NCBI GenBank assembly: GCA_911728435.2
Contig: OU452198.1
Span: 44,731,902 to 44,795,901 of the forward strand
Length of the DNA stretch: 64,000 nucleotides
Direction: 5' to 3'
From: Apoderus coryli
Taxonomy: Eukaryota > Arthropoda > Insecta > Coleoptera > Attelabidae
Positions 59,716 to 64,000 of the stretch are shown in pieces. Position numbers and translations under genes: made by a program. The notes under the pieces are model-generated. The model saw nothing but the letters and a program-made list of their open reading frames with translations. It searched no databases and was not told the origin of the DNA. Positions within the stretch are counted from its first letter, which is position 1; every line of letters begins with the position of its first letter.

Positions 59716-60744
59716 AATAAAATAAAAATGTTAGTTGTTATTAAAGGATTCTGGCAAAATTTGAATGGAATCGTATCGTAAATGGCAGACAACACTTTTT
59801 GATAAACACTGATGATTTTTTAAAAAGTTAAACATAAAACTTTTCAGTATGTTATAATGTAAGTACGGTCAAATTTTTGTAAATTATTTTTGGAATTCCA
59901 TATTTTTAATTAAATCAATGCAGTCTGCCAAGTCGAACATGCTGCTGTAATATAAATTATACCTAAAGTTTGATGTCCTTAATTGTTAATAAAAATAATA
60001 TAAATAAAAATATGAGGTACCTACCGAACAACAATGAAAATTCTATAAAGAAAAAACATTGTTTTGCCAACAAAGCCACATGGTTGAGTATAAAACGAAA
60101 AAACCACCAACGACTTAACAACTCTCTGGAAATAGCTGAACAAAGTTAAAAATAAAACAAATCAAGGTCGAGACGAGATCGCCGTTGTTTAGGAAGTACG
60201 AAAATTGAATTTATTACTTTCTGCGAGAGAAAAAAACATATGGTTTTTGTTTGCAAACATTGCAAAATTAGTTTTATTGTTACCTAAATTATTTTTTCAC
60301 TATTTGTAGGTTTTTGTTTGAAAGAGTTCAAGCGGTGATGCTTGATTTTTACAAATTCATGGGATTCTACACCTTCTTTTCACTTCACAGTCTTCCAGTG
60401 GTCTTTATCTCATCAATCTTCCTTTCATGGGTCTTTTCAAAGGGCAAGTTCGGTGGCTGAAGCATGATAAGTTGTAGACCGAACCAGGATACGCCAAGTA
60501 ACCATTTAGAGTACCTCAAAGAGTAAAAACCTGAAGAAGCACGATGGGATAGAGCAGAATGTGTGTACTAGAAATTTACTTTTTTCAATAACAAACGTTG
60601 CTTGACAGAAAATGCTATAACTAACGAATCAATAGTCCGATTGCTGTCCAATTTATACATGTTTCGTTTGAAAGTTAGTACTAAATACAGGCAGGCAGCG
60701 AAGAGGTCATAGTGGAATATTAAGGGGATCCAACAATTAAATTC
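59716..60744. other. Intergenic, nothing recognised
   Basis: AT-rich sequence between two LINEs. No frame, repeat or structure that I can support. Confidence 0.5.
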
Positions 60745-62378
60745 TTATAGGAGTAGATGAGAAACTAAAAAGGTGGAAAGAATATACCGAAAATCAATTT
60801 AATGACATGAGACCAGACTCACCCCCTGATATATACGAAATCAACGAAAGGGCTCCTGAAATTACAAAAGAAGAGGTCAAACATGCAATTAAACTACAAA
60901 AGAACAGAAGAGCAGTTGGTCCTGACAACGTGCATGCGGAAACATTTAAACTTGCAACTGCCGAGGACGGGGTTGGTCTAAATCTCATTACTACTGTATT
61001 TAACCGAATGTACAGAGGCGGAAAAATACCCACAGACTAGCTGAGATCCACCTTTGTTACTTTGCCAAAGAAGAACAAGGCATCACAATGTGACGAATAC
61101 CGCATGATCAGTTTGATGTCCCACGCCTTGAAGATATTCTTGCGGATCATTCATAACCGCATATACAAAAAAAGTGTGAGTCCGTAATTGATCGCTCGCA
61201 ATTTGGCTTTAGGAATGGAACGGGTACCTCTTTGAATGTGCTGACTCAGAGATGTAGGGACATGAACATCGATGTATTCGCGTGCTTTATTGATTATAAA
61301 AAAGCTTTTGATTGTGTGTCACATCAAAAAATGATCAACATCCTAAAATCAACGGGGATCGATGCTCAAGATCTAAGGATCATTACTGAACTTTATTGGC
61401 ACCAACCAGCAACAGTCAAAATCGAAGGGTCCACATCAGAAGAAATAGCAATAAGAAGGGGCGTGCGACAAGGTTGTGTACTGTCCCCACTACTGTTTAA
61501 TCTCTACTCTGAGGCAATATTCATCGAAGCTCTCGAAAATTCAACTGCAGGCATAAAGATCAATGGAATCAATATAAGTAACCTTCGATACGCAGATGAT
61601 ACCGTCGTAATAGCCAGAAGTATAACAGAACTTCAATCCCTTATGAACCTTATTGTGGAGTATAGTGAGAACTTTGGGCTTTATATGAATACATCCAAGA
61701 CCAAACTGATGGTATTCTCAAAATCACCAAGACCCGTTACTCTAATGATCAACGGAGAGCACATTACACAAGTGTCATCTATAAAATACTTGGGGGTACT
61801 CGTCAGCCAGCAATGCGACTCAAAGACCGAAATTAGATCAAGAATTGCGCAAGCACGGAAAATTCTGAATAACATGAGGACACTTCTGGCAAACCGAGAC
61901 CTCAGCCTGGACCTCCGGATTAGATTACTTCGCTGCTACATCTTCCCTGTCCTTCTATACGGATGTGAGAGCTGGACCATTGATGCAACCACAGAAAAGA
62001 GAATCGATGCGTTCGAAATGTACGCCTACAGACGAATGCTGCGAGTTTCTTGGACGGCACATAAGACAAACATAGAGGTTATGCAGCAAATGGGTAAACA
62101 CAAAGAACTCCTCACAACAATCAAGGAGAGAAAGCTGCAGTACCTAGGACATATCATGAGAGGCGAACGATATGAGATTCTCCGCCTGATAATAGAGGGA
62201 AAGATCGAAGGAAAACGGTCAGTCGGCCGTAGACAAAATTCATGGCTGAGGGACTTACGTAGATGGTTCGGACAGACGTCCATAGAAATTTTCAGAGCTG
62301 CGGTTTCCCGCACAACAATAGCCATTTGGATCGCCAACCTTCGTAGGGAGACGGCGTCCTAAGAAGAAGAAGACTAAA
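60745..62378 (+). mobile_element. RTE-like LINE reverse transcriptase, 5'-truncated
   Basis: From about 60750 the plus frame reads LKRWKEYTENQFNDM, KEEVKHAIKLQKNRRAVGPD and TVFNRMYRGGKIPTD. A stop at 61037-61039 (TAG where the family has Trp) and one indel in an A-run near 61165 interrupt it. An open frame of 376 codons (61232-62362) then covers FACFIDYKKAFDCVSHQKM (motif A), RRGVRQGCVLSPLLFNLYSE (B), LRYADDTVVIAR (C), MNTSKTKLMVFSK (D), IKYLGVLVSQQCD (E) and the C-terminus GCESWTIDATTEKRIDAFEM to KLQYLGHIMRGERYEIL. It ends in an AAGAAGAAGA tail, typical of insect RTE elements. Two lesions only, so it is a fairly recent copy. Confidence 0.85.
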
Positions 62379-64000
62379 TAAAAATCATATGGAAAAAAAT
62401 CTAGTAATGCCATCTTGAATGACCTAATATAAAATGATCAATATCAGTGTGTAGCCCACGACCACTCATAATAAATCCATGCTTTGTCTACTGAACTGAT
62501 AGCTCGTATATTTATTGTAGACAACAATCTCAAAGACCTTGGAAAAATGGCATAGAAGTGAAATGACAAGAAAAGTGAATTAGCTTAAATTAATTTTAGC
62601 TTACTTACTGCCAAAACTTACATAGTATTTAGTTAAATAATATTGCCTTTGATAAACCACTAAATTAAACATTTTAACACGTTTCGAACAATATTACTCC
62701 TCAGCGAAGTGAATATTTAAATAAATAAAAAGACGCAACTAAAAGGGACTATTTTCTGGATCATTACCTACGCATTATTAGAAATTGTAAACAATAAATA
62801 GCTGCGCAATGTTATTTTCAAAATTATCCTATTCCTAAATTTAGAACTAAAAGTCCAATGACTCTAATTAATAATACAGATGCGATCCGATATTGAAAAA
62901 ATCAAAATTTTTGAATATGATGTAATACAAAAAAGGTCTTTTTTGTTTTCAACAACAACAAATGTGCCTCCTACCTTTTCAGATTTATGTTGTCTTTAGA
63001 ATTAACACACTATGTTAATGGATATTTATTTTCAAATATTAATAGGCAACAATTCCAACACAGTAATTTACTTTTGAATATTCGAAGGGTCGACGTCAAA
63101 CTGACTGTGTGAAAATCACACAATTTCTATTTATATCAGGAGAAAAATTAACACGCGCAGTATCACGAGTGAACAGTTCCAATACAAAGAAAGCCTTTTC
63201 AACTTGAAATAATAAATTAAATCAAGAATTATACTACATATAAATATTATATTGAAATATTTTTTTATTCAGACTTTTTAAACGTACCAGGACTTTTCTT
63301 GAAACTATCACTACTATAGTGGAAAATAATTAAATTTGTGGAAATGTTTTATTTGTTTTGATTGGGGCATAGACACAGGTGTAAGCCGCAAACGCATATA
63401 TTATCGTCCACTACAGAGTGGCATTGTAAAAGTTTTTTGCGTTGCATTAAAAAATTCCGAGGTGGTCATGATTTTTAATATTTTCAGAATTAAAATATAC
63501 CAAAGAATATTCTTGTTTTTTTTTTGCAGTTTGTGGCTAGACGTTCTTGTTGAAACCAGGAATCTCTCAGCTAAATCCACCTCTAAGTCTAAGTGAAAGG
63601 CATTTCTACGTTTGGTTGATAAACTATTTCTTTGTCTAATTTTTACCCCTTCGAGCGTGACTGGCGTTTTCTGGTAGGGATTTTCAAGAAATAAAATACG
63701 CTGCAAGCGAAATGTTTTCAATATAGTCGCACTGTATACATTTTTAATTGGAGTTGGGCCAAAATCGAAATAGCTTTATAATGTTCTTTGACAAAACATA
63801 CAGTTCGTCAATGTGATATTAATTTGTTGACAAAGGTATAGGAAATAAAAATCATGTTACGATTTTATTTTGCGTCTATCTGTCGATGCTTGTAAACAAA
63901 GAGTATTATTTGCATGGATTGGGGTGGAGTTTGATTTTAATACTTAAAATCATTTTTGGATTTGTCGGATAACCGTTCGAAGAAACCTCAATGGCAACTG
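62379..64000. other. Right-edge intergenic DNA, nothing recognised
   Basis: The first 55 bp repeat (inverted) the segment at 30493-30551. Open frames at 63336-63596 (plus) and 63401-63721 (minus) overlap each other and resemble no family. A T-run followed by GCAG at about 63523-63530 resembles a splice acceptor, so a short exon of an off-window gene cannot be excluded. Confidence 0.4.

Noticed and set aside
63336..63721. Opposed open frames near the right edge
   Set aside because: They overlap on opposite strands and match nothing; only a weak acceptor-like site supports an exon, so I left it as unassigned.
1..64000. tRNA, rRNA or known snRNA genes
   Set aside because: I looked for cloverleaf and B-box-like patterns while reading and saw none that I can support; a tRNAscan/Rfam run would be decisive.

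Overview
The window is nuclear DNA of an AT-rich insect. This is inferred from spliced genes with GT-AG introns, insect-type proteins and jockey-, RTE- and mariner-type transposons. A beetle is plausible from the abundance of nonautonomous elements with CAGGGTG termini, but the sequence does not prove it. Four host genes can be assembled exon by exon, with splice phases that stay consistent throughout.

Layout. (1) 1973-19288, minus: AP-3 adaptor complex delta subunit (garnet / AP3D1). Fourteen coding exons give the first 685 residues; the 3' part lies beyond the left edge. Three of its introns hold separate tandem arrays: a 195-bp satellite (1-1795), a 477-bp satellite (2767-5815) and a 57-bp minisatellite (13262-18119). 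(2) 19289-28222: an intergenic stretch holding a THAP-domain element with terminal inverted repeats, a CAGGGTG-ended nonautonomous element, a broken tyrosine-recombinase (Crypton/DUF3504-like) reading frame and LINE fragments. (3) 28223-42030, plus: a homodimeric kinesin-2 of KIF17/OSM-3 type, complete in 14 coding exons (787 aa), with a second THAP-element copy, mariner and LINE pieces and hairpin elements in its introns. (4) 44018-44853, minus: COA7, a Sel1-repeat factor for cytochrome c oxidase assembly, complete in 3 exons (242 aa). (5) 47742-55775, minus: an ankyrin-repeat protein with a C-terminal SOCS-box-like segment, in 10 coding exons (463 aa from the apparent start), with transposon debris in its introns. 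(6) 55865-62378: a nest of jockey-type reverse transcriptase fragments in both orientations and one RTE-like LINE. 62379-64000 holds nothing I recognise.

The four host genes work in unrelated processes: endolysosomal cargo sorting, ciliary transport, mitochondrial complex IV assembly and probable ubiquitin-ligase substrate recognition. Garnet and the kinesin are divergent, the kinesin and COA7 are convergent, and COA7 and the ankyrin gene run in tandem.

The most unusual feature is in the garnet introns. Two of the three satellites carry pieces of non-LTR reverse transcriptase: one spans motifs B to D (FADDL), the other a motif-A-like segment (IDYRKAFD). This suggests retrotransposon fragments can seed tandem arrays here.
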